Assembly (NCBI RefSeq): GCF_003060885.1
Contig: NZ_QAIG01000012.1
Location: 183,885-247,884, forward strand
Reading direction: 5' to 3'
From: Pseudomonas sp. HMWF032
GTDB lineage: Bacteria > Pseudomonadota > Gammaproteobacteria > Pseudomonadales > Pseudomonadaceae
Length of the DNA: 64,000 nucleotides
Below are positions 25,914-34,353 of this stretch, piece after piece (position 1 is the first letter of the stretch; the number at the start of each line of letters is the position of its first letter). The position numbers were made by a program, and so were the translations under genes. The notes beneath the pieces were generated by a model. That model saw only the letters and a program-made list of their open reading frames with translations. It was not told the origin of the DNA and ran no database searches.

Positions 25914-27217
25914 CTGAACGTTCCCTTGCCGATTGGCTGAGTTATCTGGAGCAACTGCACCCTAGCGCCATTGATATGGGGCTGGAGCGTTCCCGGATCG
26001 TCCTGCAGCGTCTGGGGTTAGCCAGGATTGCACCTCGGGTGATCACCGTCACCGGCACCAATGGCAAGGGATCTACCTGTGCCTTTATCGCCTCGCTGCT
26101 GCAAGGGCAGGGGCTCAAGGTTGGTGTCTACAGCTCACCCCATCTGCTGCGTTACAACGAGCGTGTGCAGATTGTCGGTGTTGAAGCCAGTGATGCCCAG
26201 CTCTGTGAAGCCTTTGCCGTGGTTGAGGCAGCGCGCGGCGACACTTCGCTGACCTATTTTGAAATGGGCACCCTGGCAGCTTTCTGGCTATTCCAGCAAG
26301 CTGGGCTGGATGCTCTGGTTCTGGAAGTGGGGCTGGGCGGTCGTCTGGATGCGGTGAACCTGCTGGATGCCGATATTGCCGTGGTGACCAGCATTGGTAT
26401 CGATCATGCCGACTGGCTCGGCGATAGCCGCGAATCAGTCGCCTTCGAGAAGGCTGGTATTCTGCGCGCCGCGAAACCTGCCTTGTGCGGTGATATTGAT
26501 CCGCCGCAACCGCTGCTCGATCAGGTGGCATTGCTGGACACGCCATTTTTCCTGCGTGGCCGCGATTATGACCTGAGCATGAATGAGCATGACTGGACTT
26601 GGCATGGCCTCAATGCGCAGGGCCAAGTGCTGCATCTTGATCAGTTGCCGTTGCTTGATCTGCCTATGGAAAACGCAGCCCTGGCCTTACAGGCTTATGC
26701 GGTGATGCAGCTGCCCTGGCAGCCTGAGGCGATCCGCAAAGCGTTGCTGCAGACCCGAGTCACCGGGCGATTGGATCGCAGAATGCTCAATTGGCAGGGC
26801 AAGTCACTCACGCTGCTGCTCGATGTTGGGCATAATCCCCATGCGGCTGACTATCTGGCTCAGCGTCTGGCTTCGCGAGTCCTGCCTGGCAAGCGTTTGG
26901 CGGTATTTGGTCTGCTCGCTGACAAGGACTTGAACGGTGTGATTGCCCCCTTGCTGGCTGACGTGGACAGCTGGGCGGTGGCGCCATTGCCGACCAGTCG
27001 TAGCCGTGAAGCTGCCGAGTTGCAGGCGCATCTGCAGGACTGTGGTGCGCAAGTGGCTGCTTATGCCAGTGTGCAGGCCGCACTGGAGGCTCAGTGCGAG
27101 CGGGCCGCTGATGGCGATGAAGTGCTGCTGTTTGGATCTTTCTACTGCGTGGCCGAGGCCCTGGATTGGCTGGCCCGCCAAGCCAATGGGGGCGTGCAGG
27201 ATGGCTTTGCTGGATAA
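25910..27217 (+). CDS. folC: folylpolyglutamate synthase / dihydrofolate synthase
   Basis: Adds glutamate to dihydropteroate and then to folate, using ATP. 435 residues, a Mur-ligase-type enzyme. The ATP loop VTGTNGKGSTCAF is at residues 48-60; YSSPHLLRYNERV and GLGGRLDAVN carry the folate and metal contacts; DVGHNPHAADYLAQRL belongs to the C-terminal ligase domain. The start overlaps accD by four bases and the end overlaps the dedD start by 17. Confidence 0.97.
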   Translation: MTERSLADWLSYLEQLHPSAIDMGLERSRIVLQRLGLARIAPRVITVTGTNGKGSTCAFIASLLQGQGLKVGVYSSPHLLRYNERVQIVGVEASDAQLCEAFAVVEAARGDTSLTYFEMGTLAAFWLFQQAGLDALVLEVGLGGRLDAVNLLDADIAVVTSIGIDHADWLGDSRESVAFEKAGILRAAKPALCGDIDPPQPLLDQVALLDTPFFLRGRDYDLSMNEHDWTWHGLNAQGQVLHLDQLPLLDLPMENAALALQAYAVMQLPWQPEAIRKALLQTRVTGRLDRRMLNWQGKSLTLLLDVGHNPHAADYLAQRLASRVLPGKRLAVFGLLADKDLNGVIAPLLADVDSWAVAPLPTSRSREAAELQAHLQDCGAQVAAYASVQAALEAQCERAADGDEVLLFGSFYCVAEALDWLARQANGGVQDGFAG

Positions 27218-27797
27218 AGGATTGAAGCAGCGCATGGTCGGTGCGCTGGTGTTGCTGGCGCTGGCAGTGATCTTCCTGCCGATGTTGTTATCGCGTGAAG
27301 ACGAGTCGCGTCGGGTGCAGGTCGATGCCCCTGAAATGCCGGCTGCGCCTGAAATGCCCAGTCTCGAGGTGCAAGCCGTGGCGGTACCTGTGCCGCAGTT
27401 GTTGCCGGATGAACCGGTTGGTTCCGGCGCCATGCAAAGTCCGGAGCCGGTCGAGGCGCCGTCGCTTGAGCAGCCGGCCGTGGCCGCAGTGCCTGCCCCT
27501 GCTGCTGCACTAGTGGCCGCGCCACCTGCTGCGCCCAGTAAGCTGGATGCCAATAGCCTGCCGATTAGCTGGTCGGTGCAGCTGGCGAGCCTGTCCAGCA
27601 GCGATGGCGCGCAGAAGCTGCAGAAAACCCTGCGTACTCAAGGCTACAACGCCTACATCCGCAGCGTTGATGGCATGAACCGGGTATTTGTCGGGCCACT
27701 GATCGAGCGCGCCGAGGCGGATCGTCTACGTGATCAGCTCAACCGTCAGCACAAACTCAATGGTTTTGTGGTGCGCTTCCAGCCTGAAGCGGGCTGA
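27201..27797 (+). CDS. dedD: SPOR-domain protein DedD
   Basis: Inner-membrane cell-division protein that binds denuded peptidoglycan at the septum. 198 residues: a short cytoplasmic start, one membrane helix (about 12-30, MVGALVLLALAVIFLPMLL), a Pro/Ala/Val-rich periplasmic linker, and a C-terminal SPOR domain (about 122-197) with WSVQLASLSSSDGAQKLQ and MNRVFVGPLIERAEADRL. The ATG at 27201 lies inside the end of folC, a 17-base overlap in another frame. Confidence 0.92.
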   Translation: MALLDKGLKQRMVGALVLLALAVIFLPMLLSREDESRRVQVDAPEMPAAPEMPSLEVQAVAVPVPQLLPDEPVGSGAMQSPEPVEAPSLEQPAVAAVPAPAAALVAAPPAAPSKLDANSLPISWSVQLASLSSSDGAQKLQKTLRTQGYNAYIRSVDGMNRVFVGPLIERAEADRLRDQLNRQHKLNGFVVRFQPEAG

Positions 27798-27936
27798 ACA
27801 ACCGGCCTGATCTGCCCGTCAGTCTAGGCAAGTCGCCAGGTTCGCCGGGCATTTCAGCGGTTGGTGAATCCTTTGCTTACTCCCTTTGTAGGTGCTCTGC
27901 TAAAATGCAGCGCCTTTCCAGTCGGTAACCTGCATC

Positions 27937-28491
27937 GTGGCATTCACCTGGGTCGATTGGGCGATTATCGCCGTTATCGCCATTTCAAGTCTGATCAGTC
28001 TGAGCCGAGGCTTCGTCAAGGAAGCCCTGTCGCTGCTTACCTGGATCATTGCTGGCGTGGTCGCCTGGATGTTCGGCGGCGCGCTGTCGCAGCACCTGGT
28101 GGACTACATCGATACCCCTTCGGCGCGCGTGATTGCAGGTTGCGCCATGCTGTTTGTGGTCACCCTGTTGGTGGGGGCCCTGGTCAACTACCTGATCGGT
28201 GAGCTGATCCGGGTGACCGGCCTGTCGGGTACTGATCGTTTTCTCGGTATGGTCTTCGGCGCAGCGCGCGGTGGACTGCTGGTCGTGGTGTTGGTCGGCT
28301 TGATCAGCCTGGCACCTGTGCAGCAAGACCGCTGGTGGCAGGAATCAGCGCTGATGCCACATTTTCTGATGGTTGCAGACTGGTCGAAAAACCTGATCCT
28401 TGGGGTGTCCAGTCAGTGGCTTGCCAGCGGCGTGACAGCGCCGGTGGAGTTACCGTTCAAAGAGGCGCTGCTGCAGCCCAAGCTGCCGTAA
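27937..28491 (+). CDS. cvpA: colicin V production protein homologue
   Basis: A 184-residue inner-membrane protein with about four helices (about 5-20, 29-48, 62-86 and 102-122), starting AFTWVDWAIIAVIAIS. In E. coli the cvpA-purF pair is transcribed together; CvpA affects colicin V export and envelope stability, with no known biochemical activity. The start is GTG at 27937. purF begins 45 bases after its stop, as in other gamma-proteobacteria. Confidence 0.93.
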   Translation: MAFTWVDWAIIAVIAISSLISLSRGFVKEALSLLTWIIAGVVAWMFGGALSQHLVDYIDTPSARVIAGCAMLFVVTLLVGALVNYLIGELIRVTGLSGTDRFLGMVFGAARGGLLVVVLVGLISLAPVQQDRWWQESALMPHFLMVADWSKNLILGVSSQWLASGVTAPVELPFKEALLQPKLP

Positions 28492-28536
28492 GTGCATTGC
28501 GAATCATCGTGTTCCATTGAGTAGGGGTTGCGTCAC

Positions 28537-30045
28537 ATGTGCGGCATTGTCGGTATCGTCGGTAAATCGAACGTCAATCAGGCGCTGTATGACGGGCTGA
28601 CCGTCCTCCAGCACCGCGGCCAGGATGCTGCCGGTATTGTCACCAGCCATGATGGCCGCCTGTTCCTGCGTAAGGACAACGGCCTGGTGCGTGATGTCTT
28701 CCAACAACGCCACATGCAGCGTCTGGTCGGCCATATGGGTATCGGCCACGTGCGCTACCCGACGGCGGGCAGTTCCAGCTCCGCCGAAGCGCAACCGTTC
28801 TACGTCAACTCGCCGTACGGCATCACCTTGGCGCACAACGGCAACCTGACCAACGTCGAGCAGCTGGCCAAGGAGATTTACGAATCTGACCTGCGCCACG
28901 TCAACACCAACTCCGATTCGGAAGTGCTGCTTAACGTGTTTGCTCACGAGTTGGCGCAGCGCGGCAAGCTGCAGCCGACCGAAGAAGACGTGTTCGCCGC
29001 GGTGACGGAGGTGCACGAGCGCTGCTTGGGCGGTTATGCAGTGGTGGCGATGATCACTGGCTACGGCATTGTCGGTTTCCGCGACCCTAACGGCATTCGT
29101 CCGATTGTGTTTGGCCAGCGTCACACCGATGAAGGTGTGGAATACATGATTGCCTCCGAAAGCGTGTCGCTCGACGTGCTCGGCTTTACCTTGATCCGTG
29201 ACCTGGCACCGGGCGAAGCGGTGTATATCACCGAGGAAGGCAAGCTGTTCACCCGTCAGTGCGCGGCCAATCCAACATATGCACCGTGCATCTTTGAGCA
29301 CGTTTACCTGGCGCGTCCGGATTCGATCATGGACGGCATCTCGGTGTACAAGGCGCGCCTGCGCATGGGCGAGAAGCTGGCCGACAAGATCCTCCGTGAA
29401 CGTCCGCAGCATGACATCGACGTGGTCATCCCGATTCCGGACACCAGTCGCACCGCTGCACTGGAGTTGGCCAACCACTTGGGTGTGAAATTCCGCGAAG
29501 GCTTCGTCAAGAACCGTTACATCGGCCGCACCTTCATCATGCCCGGTCAGGCCGCGCGCAAAAAATCCGTGCGCCAGAAGCTCAATGCAATCGAGCTGGA
29601 GTTTCGTGGCAAGAACGTCATGCTGGTCGATGACTCCATCGTGCGCGGCACCACCTGTAAGCAGATCATCCAGATGGCCCGCGAAGCCGGGGCGAAGAAC
29701 GTGTACTTCTGCTCGGCTGCACCGGCAGTGCGTTATCCCAACGTTTATGGCATCGACATGCCCAGCGCCCACGAGTTGATTGCGCACGGCCGCACCACCG
29801 AAGAGGTGTGTGAGCTGATCGGTGCCGACTGGCTGGTGTATCAGGATCTGCCGGATCTGATCGAAGCGGTCAGCGGCAGCAAGAAGATCAAGATCGACAA
29901 TTTTGACTGCGCGGTGTTTGACGGCAAGTACGTCACCGGTGACGTTGATGAGGCTTACCTGAACAAGATCGAGCAGGCACGCAACGATGCCTCCAAGGTC
30001 AAGTCGCAGGCGGTCAGTGCGATTATCGATTTGTACAACAACTAA
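28537..30045 (+). CDS. purF: amidophosphoribosyltransferase
   Basis: First step of purine synthesis: PRPP and glutamine give phosphoribosylamine. 502 residues. The ATG at 28537 puts the nucleophile Cys at position 2 (MCGIVGI), which the mature glutaminase needs; an upstream TTG at 28528 would bury it. The glutaminase domain runs to about 230, with GIGHVRYPTAGSSS and NSDSEVLLN. The phosphoribosyltransferase domain has the PRPP loop VMLVDDSIVRGTT near residues 361-373. Typical order cvpA-purF-metZ. Confidence 0.98.
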   Translation: MCGIVGIVGKSNVNQALYDGLTVLQHRGQDAAGIVTSHDGRLFLRKDNGLVRDVFQQRHMQRLVGHMGIGHVRYPTAGSSSSAEAQPFYVNSPYGITLAHNGNLTNVEQLAKEIYESDLRHVNTNSDSEVLLNVFAHELAQRGKLQPTEEDVFAAVTEVHERCLGGYAVVAMITGYGIVGFRDPNGIRPIVFGQRHTDEGVEYMIASESVSLDVLGFTLIRDLAPGEAVYITEEGKLFTRQCAANPTYAPCIFEHVYLARPDSIMDGISVYKARLRMGEKLADKILRERPQHDIDVVIPIPDTSRTAALELANHLGVKFREGFVKNRYIGRTFIMPGQAARKKSVRQKLNAIELEFRGKNVMLVDDSIVRGTTCKQIIQMAREAGAKNVYFCSAAPAVRYPNVYGIDMPSAHELIAHGRTTEEVCELIGADWLVYQDLPDLIEAVSGSKKIKIDNFDCAVFDGKYVTGDVDEAYLNKIEQARNDASKVKSQAVSAIIDLYNN

Positions 30046-30100
30046 ACCATCAGCCCTTGGCGTTCGGCCCGGGATGTATCCGGGCCCATTTGGAATTTTT

Positions 30101-30124
30101 AGCCCGGAGCCTATCCGGGCTTTT
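30101..30124 (+). terminator. terminator between purF and metZ
   Basis: Stem AGCCCGG / CCGGGCT with loop AGCCTAT and a TTTT end. A second GC-rich dyad, GGCCCGGG..CCGGGCC, lies just upstream at about 30067-30087. It probably reduces read-through into metZ. Confidence 0.7.
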
Positions 30125-30141
30125 GCTGTGAAGAGGTAGGT

Positions 30142-31353
30142 ATGAGTCAGGAATGGCAAGCGGGACGTCTGGACAGCGATCTTGAAGGCGTCGGCTTCGA
30201 CACCTTGGCGGTGCGCGCCGGTCAGCATCGCTCCCCCGAGGGCGAGCACAGCGAGGCGATTTACCCGACGTCCAGTTACGTGTTCCGTTCGGCGGCCGAT
30301 GCGGCGGCGCGCTTTGCTGGCGAAGTGCCGGGCAATGTCTATTCGCGCTACACCAACCCGACTGTGCGTGCCTTTGAAGAGCGCATTGCCGCGCTGGAAG
30401 GGGCCGAGCAGGCTGTGGCGACCTCGTCCGGCATGTCGGCGATTCTGGCCATTGTCATGAGCCTGTGCAGCGCAGGCGACCACGTGCTGGTGTCGCGCAG
30501 TGTGTTCGGCTCAACCATCAGCCTGTTCGAAAAGTACCTCAAGCGCTTTGGTGTGCAGGTTGATTATGTGCCCTTGGCGGATCTCGACGGCTGGGCGGCG
30601 GCGTTTAAGACCAACACCAAGTTGCTGTTTGTCGAGTCGCCGTCCAACCCGCTGGCCGAGTTGGTGGACATTGCCGCGCTGGCCGACATTGCCCATCGCA
30701 ACGGCGCATTGCTGGCGGTGGACAACTGCTTTTGCACGCCGGCCTTGCAGCAGCCGATCAAGCTCGGTGCGGATGTGGTGATGCATTCGGCCACCAAGTA
30801 CATCGACGGCCAAGGCCGCAGCATGGGTGGGGTGGTGGCGGGCTCGGCCAAGTTGATGGCCGATGTGGTGGGTTTTCTGCGCACCGCCGGGCCGACGCTG
30901 AGCCCATTCAATGCCTGGATCTTCCTCAAAGGCCTGGAAACCCTGCGCATCCGCATGCAGGCCCATTGCGCCAGTGCGCTGCATTTGGCGCAATGGCTGG
31001 AGCAGCAGGACGGCATTGAACACGTGTACTACGCCGGCTTACCCAGCCACCCGCAGCATGAACTGGCCAAGCGCCAACAGAGTGCCTTCGGTGCGGTGGT
31101 CAGCTTTGAGGTGAAGGGGGGCAAGGAAGCGGCGTGGCGTTTTATCGATGCCACACGGGTGATTTCCATCACCACCAACCTGGGTGATACGAAAACCACC
31201 ATCGCGCATCCGGCGACCACTTCGCACGGTCGTTTGACCCCGGCCGAGCGCGCCAATGCCGGTATTCGCGACAACCTGATCCGCGTTGCCGTGGGTCTGG
31301 AAGACCTGGCCGACCTCAAGGCCGATCTGGCTCGCGGTCTGGCGGCACTCTAA
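30142..31353 (+). CDS. metZ: O-succinylhomoserine sulfhydrylase
   Basis: PLP enzyme that joins O-succinylhomoserine and sulfide to make homocysteine, the direct route to methionine used by pseudomonads. 403 residues of the Cys/Met-metabolism family. PLP Lys219 is in MHSATKYIDGQGR; SRYTNPTVRAFEERIAALEG and ATSSGMSAI bind the cofactor phosphate. The start ATG follows GAGGTAGGT. It follows purF as in P. aeruginosa, and ends at a strong hairpin. Confidence 0.96.
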   Translation: MSQEWQAGRLDSDLEGVGFDTLAVRAGQHRSPEGEHSEAIYPTSSYVFRSAADAAARFAGEVPGNVYSRYTNPTVRAFEERIAALEGAEQAVATSSGMSAILAIVMSLCSAGDHVLVSRSVFGSTISLFEKYLKRFGVQVDYVPLADLDGWAAAFKTNTKLLFVESPSNPLAELVDIAALADIAHRNGALLAVDNCFCTPALQQPIKLGADVVMHSATKYIDGQGRSMGGVVAGSAKLMADVVGFLRTAGPTLSPFNAWIFLKGLETLRIRMQAHCASALHLAQWLEQQDGIEHVYYAGLPSHPQHELAKRQQSAFGAVVSFEVKGGKEAAWRFIDATRVISITTNLGDTKTTIAHPATTSHGRLTPAERANAGIRDNLIRVAVGLEDLADLKADLARGLAAL

Positions 31354-31363
31354 ACCGCTCCCA

Positions 31364-31396
31364 GCACCTGGCGGTTGCTCGCCAGGTGCATCATTT
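31364..31396 (+). terminator. hairpin after metZ
   Basis: Perfect ten-base stem GCACCTGGCG / CGCCAGGTGC with loop GTTGCT, followed by ATCATTT. Very stable but with a weak U-tract. Confidence 0.6.
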
Positions 31397-31574
31397 CTCC
31401 ACAGCGGCTGTTTATTGCTGGGTTTGTCCACTGATGCGTTCGGCTGCAGGCCAACCTTTGGCTAGCCGTGGGCGAACTTTGACGCACTTCAAATTCTCTT
31501 CAGGCGCAGGCGCTAGCATTCATCGCAGGCGCGGCGTCTGATCGCGCACAAATAATAAGAACAGGGTCTGACTC

Positions 31575-34214
31575 ATGGACCGAATTCAGCCGTGTATTTC
31601 GTCTGCCAATGGTGTGCTCCGCCAGAGCCTGCTGGACCTGCTGGGGCGCAGTGACGATTTTGCCCTGACGTTGCTGCTGGCCCCGGCTGGCTCCGGCAAG
31701 TCCACCTTGCTGCAGCACTGGCGCGCTGGCTGTGCGGCGACGCTCGTGCATTACCCGCTGCAGGCACGCGACAACGACCCGCTGTGCTTTTTCCGTCACC
31801 TGGCCGAGGGCATTCGCGCCCAGGTCATTGACTTCGACACGTCCTGGTTCAACCCGCTGGCGCTGGCGTCCAGTCTGTCGCCACGGCTGCTGGGCGAGCT
31901 GTTCGGCGATGCGCTGGAGCGAGTCGAAGGGCCGCTGTTTATCGCGTTCGATGATTTTCAGTGGATTGAGTCGCGCAGTATTCTGGAGGTGATGGCGGTG
32001 CTGCTGGAGCAGCTGCCGAGCCATGTTCACCTGATCATCGCCAGCCGCAATCATCCAGGCTTTGCCCTGAGCCAGCTGAAGCTGGAAAACCGCCTGCTGT
32101 GTATCGATCAGCACGACTTGCGCTTGTCCGCCGAGCAGGTGCAGCAGCTCAACCGCCACCTGGGCGGGCAGGCGCTGAACCCGGATTACCTCGACAGCCT
32201 GCTGGGTATGACGGAAGGCTGGGTGGCAGGGGTGAAGATCGCCTTGTTGGCCTATGCGCGCTTCGGCACCCAGGCGTTGCAACGTTTCAACGGCAGCCAG
32301 CCGGAAATCGTCGATTACTTTGGCCATGTGGTGCTGCGCCAGTTGCCACCGCACCTGCGCGAGTTTCTTCTGTGCTGCGGGCTGTTCGAGCGTTTTGATG
32401 GTGCGCTCTGTGACCATGTGCTGCAGCGCACGGGCTCAGCGCTGTTATTGGAGGAGTTGGCTGAGCGGCAGTTGTTCCTGCTGCCGGTGGAAAACCAGCC
32501 TGGCAGCTTTCGCTTCCATGCGTTGCTGCAGGACTTTCTCTGCCGGCGCCTGCTGATCGAGGAATACGCCCGCCTGGATCAGCTGCACAGTCGCGCAGCG
32601 GATTACTTCATGCAACTGGGCGAGCATGAGCAGGCTTTACAGCATGCCCAGCACTGTGCGGGTCAGCAGCTGTTTCTCGGGCTGTTGGAGCACAGCTGCG
32701 CGGCCTGGGTTCGCAGCGGCCAGTTCGGTGACATCCTGCGCTGGCTGGAGCCGTTGCCGGAATCGCTGCTGCTGGCCCAACCCAAACTATTGGGCTGGCT
32801 GATTGCCGCGCTGTCGCTGTCACGGCGCTTCCATCAGGCGCATTACCACCTGGAATTACTCGATGGCCTGCAGGTGCGTGCACCTGGCGCGAACCTGGAG
32901 CCGGCGACGCGGCAGTTTCTCGCTTTGCTGCTTGGCTTGTTCGAGCAGGACAAGGACTTTGAGCCGCCGCCGGCCTGGCGTGACCTGTTGGGCGCGGGGC
33001 AGGACCTGGAAATCCGTGCCTGCACCCTGGCGGTGATTGCCTATCAGCACCTGCTGGGGGCACGCTTGCAGGAGGCCATTCGCTTTGCCAGCGAGTCCAA
33101 GCAACTGTTGGCGCAATGCGGGCACAGTTTCCTGGAGAGCTACACCGACCTGATCATTGCCCTGTGCCATCGCAACGCCGGGCGTGCAACACACGCACGC
33201 AAGCAGGTATGCCTGGATTATCAGGGCACCAATCCGACGTCTCCGGCCTGGGTCAACCGTGCCACGGCCATGGTGGTGGTGCTGTACGAGCAGAATCAGC
33301 TGAACGAGGCACAACAGCTGTGCGACGAGCTGATGGCGATGGTCAACTCGTCTTCGGCCACCGAGGCGATTGCCACGGTTTACATTACCCTGTCACGGCT
33401 GTTGCACCGGCGTCAGCAGCAGGCCCGGGCCTGCCGTCTGCTGGATCAGCTGTCGTGCATCCTGCAGCTGGGTAACTACGCGCGATTTGTCAGCCAGGTG
33501 GCTCAGGAAAGCATGCGCCAGGCTTGGCTTGGCGGTAAGGCGGCTACCATGGACGCGGTGGCTCAGCGCTATGATCTGCCGGCACGTTTGCAAGCCGGGG
33601 AGTGGGAGACGGTGCGGCCTTATGACGAGAGTTGGGAGCGTTTGGGCCTGGCCTGCGTCTACTGGTTGCAGGCGCGCGGTGCGCAGGTACAGGCGGCGCG
33701 GATTCTCAAGGTGCTTGGTGCGGCGCTGCAGCGCAGCGAAATGCGCGCGCGACGGCTGATCGTTGAAGCCAATCAACTGGTCTTGGCCGCCACCACACAG
33801 AGCAAAGCGCAACAACTCGAGGCCCTCAGCCGTCTGGTGGAGGCCCATGGCATCGTCAATATCAACCGTTCGGTGTTCGACGAGGCGCCGGGTTTTGCCG
33901 CGGGTGTGCTGAGCCTGGTGCAGGCCGGTCTGCTCGCAGTGCCGGACAAGTACCGCGAGCACTATGCCGAATTCCTGCAGGGTGAGCAGAGCGCACCGCC
34001 ATTTGATCCACTGGCCAGTGGCCTGCTCACCGGGCGGGAAGTGGAAGTGTTCGAGTGCCTGCTCAGCGGACTGTCGAATACGCAGATCAGCGACAAGACC
34101 GGTATTGCTCTGTCCACCACCAAATGGCACCTGAAGAACATCTACTCCAAGCTCAATGTCTCCAGCCGCACCGAAGCGATTCTCGTCGTACGCCCGCGGG
34201 CCTCACTCAGCTAG
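31575..34214 (+). CDS. MalT-like LuxR-family ATP-dependent transcriptional activator
   Basis: A large STAND-type regulator of 879 residues. The N-terminal P-loop ATPase has Walker A APAGSGKST (36-44) and Walker B LFIAFDDFQW (about 118-127). A long helical TPR-like sensor region (about 330-780) follows, and a C-terminal LuxR helix-turn-helix (about 815-872) with LTGREVEVFECLLSG and STTKWHLKNIYSKLNV. By analogy with MalT it would bind an inducer and ATP, oligomerise and activate neighbouring promoters. The haem oxygenase-like gene starting 139 bases downstream on the same strand is the obvious target, an inference from position. These two genes stand between metZ and the xcp genes and look like an accessory insertion. 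Confidence 0.9.
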   Translation: MDRIQPCISSANGVLRQSLLDLLGRSDDFALTLLLAPAGSGKSTLLQHWRAGCAATLVHYPLQARDNDPLCFFRHLAEGIRAQVIDFDTSWFNPLALASSLSPRLLGELFGDALERVEGPLFIAFDDFQWIESRSILEVMAVLLEQLPSHVHLIIASRNHPGFALSQLKLENRLLCIDQHDLRLSAEQVQQLNRHLGGQALNPDYLDSLLGMTEGWVAGVKIALLAYARFGTQALQRFNGSQPEIVDYFGHVVLRQLPPHLREFLLCCGLFERFDGALCDHVLQRTGSALLLEELAERQLFLLPVENQPGSFRFHALLQDFLCRRLLIEEYARLDQLHSRAADYFMQLGEHEQALQHAQHCAGQQLFLGLLEHSCAAWVRSGQFGDILRWLEPLPESLLLAQPKLLGWLIAALSLSRRFHQAHYHLELLDGLQVRAPGANLEPATRQFLALLLGLFEQDKDFEPPPAWRDLLGAGQDLEIRACTLAVIAYQHLLGARLQEAIRFASESKQLLAQCGHSFLESYTDLIIALCHRNAGRATHARKQVCLDYQGTNPTSPAWVNRATAMVVVLYEQNQLNEAQQLCDELMAMVNSSSATEAIATVYITLSRLLHRRQQQARACRLLDQLSCILQLGNYARFVSQVAQESMRQAWLGGKAATMDAVAQRYDLPARLQAGEWETVRPYDESWERLGLACVYWLQARGAQVQAARILKVLGAALQRSEMRARRLIVEANQLVLAATTQSKAQQLEALSRLVEAHGIVNINRSVFDEAPGFAAGVLSLVQAGLLAVPDKYREHYAEFLQGEQSAPPFDPLASGLLTGREVEVFECLLSGLSNTQISDKTGIALSTTKWHLKNIYSKLNVSSRTEAILVVRPRASLS

Positions 34215-34232
34215 CCCAGCCCTCACCGACTG

Positions 34233-34283
34233 ATTGGCCGCCACCCCTCCGCGGGAGGGGGGCGTTGTACCTGGCCGGCCAAT
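34233..34283. promoter_or_regulatory. nested inverted repeats between the LuxR gene and the dioxygenase gene
   Basis: Outer arms ATTGGCCG (34233-34240) and CGGCCAAT (34276-34283) are a perfect eight-base inverted repeat. Inside lies a second hairpin, CCCCTCC (34244-34250) against GGGAGGGG (34253-34260). There is no T-run. It could be an mRNA hairpin, a processing site or an activator site. Confidence 0.45.
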
Positions 34284-34353
34284 AGGCTTGATCCTGCGCT
34301 GCTATGTCGGTAGCCGCATTGTCCGTACAACAATAAAAACGGGAGCATTAGCC

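Noticed and set aside
28504..30483. 659-codon minus-strand open frame opposite purF and metZ
   Set aside because: It spans two genes and their gap, has shadow-like composition and no recognisable domain.
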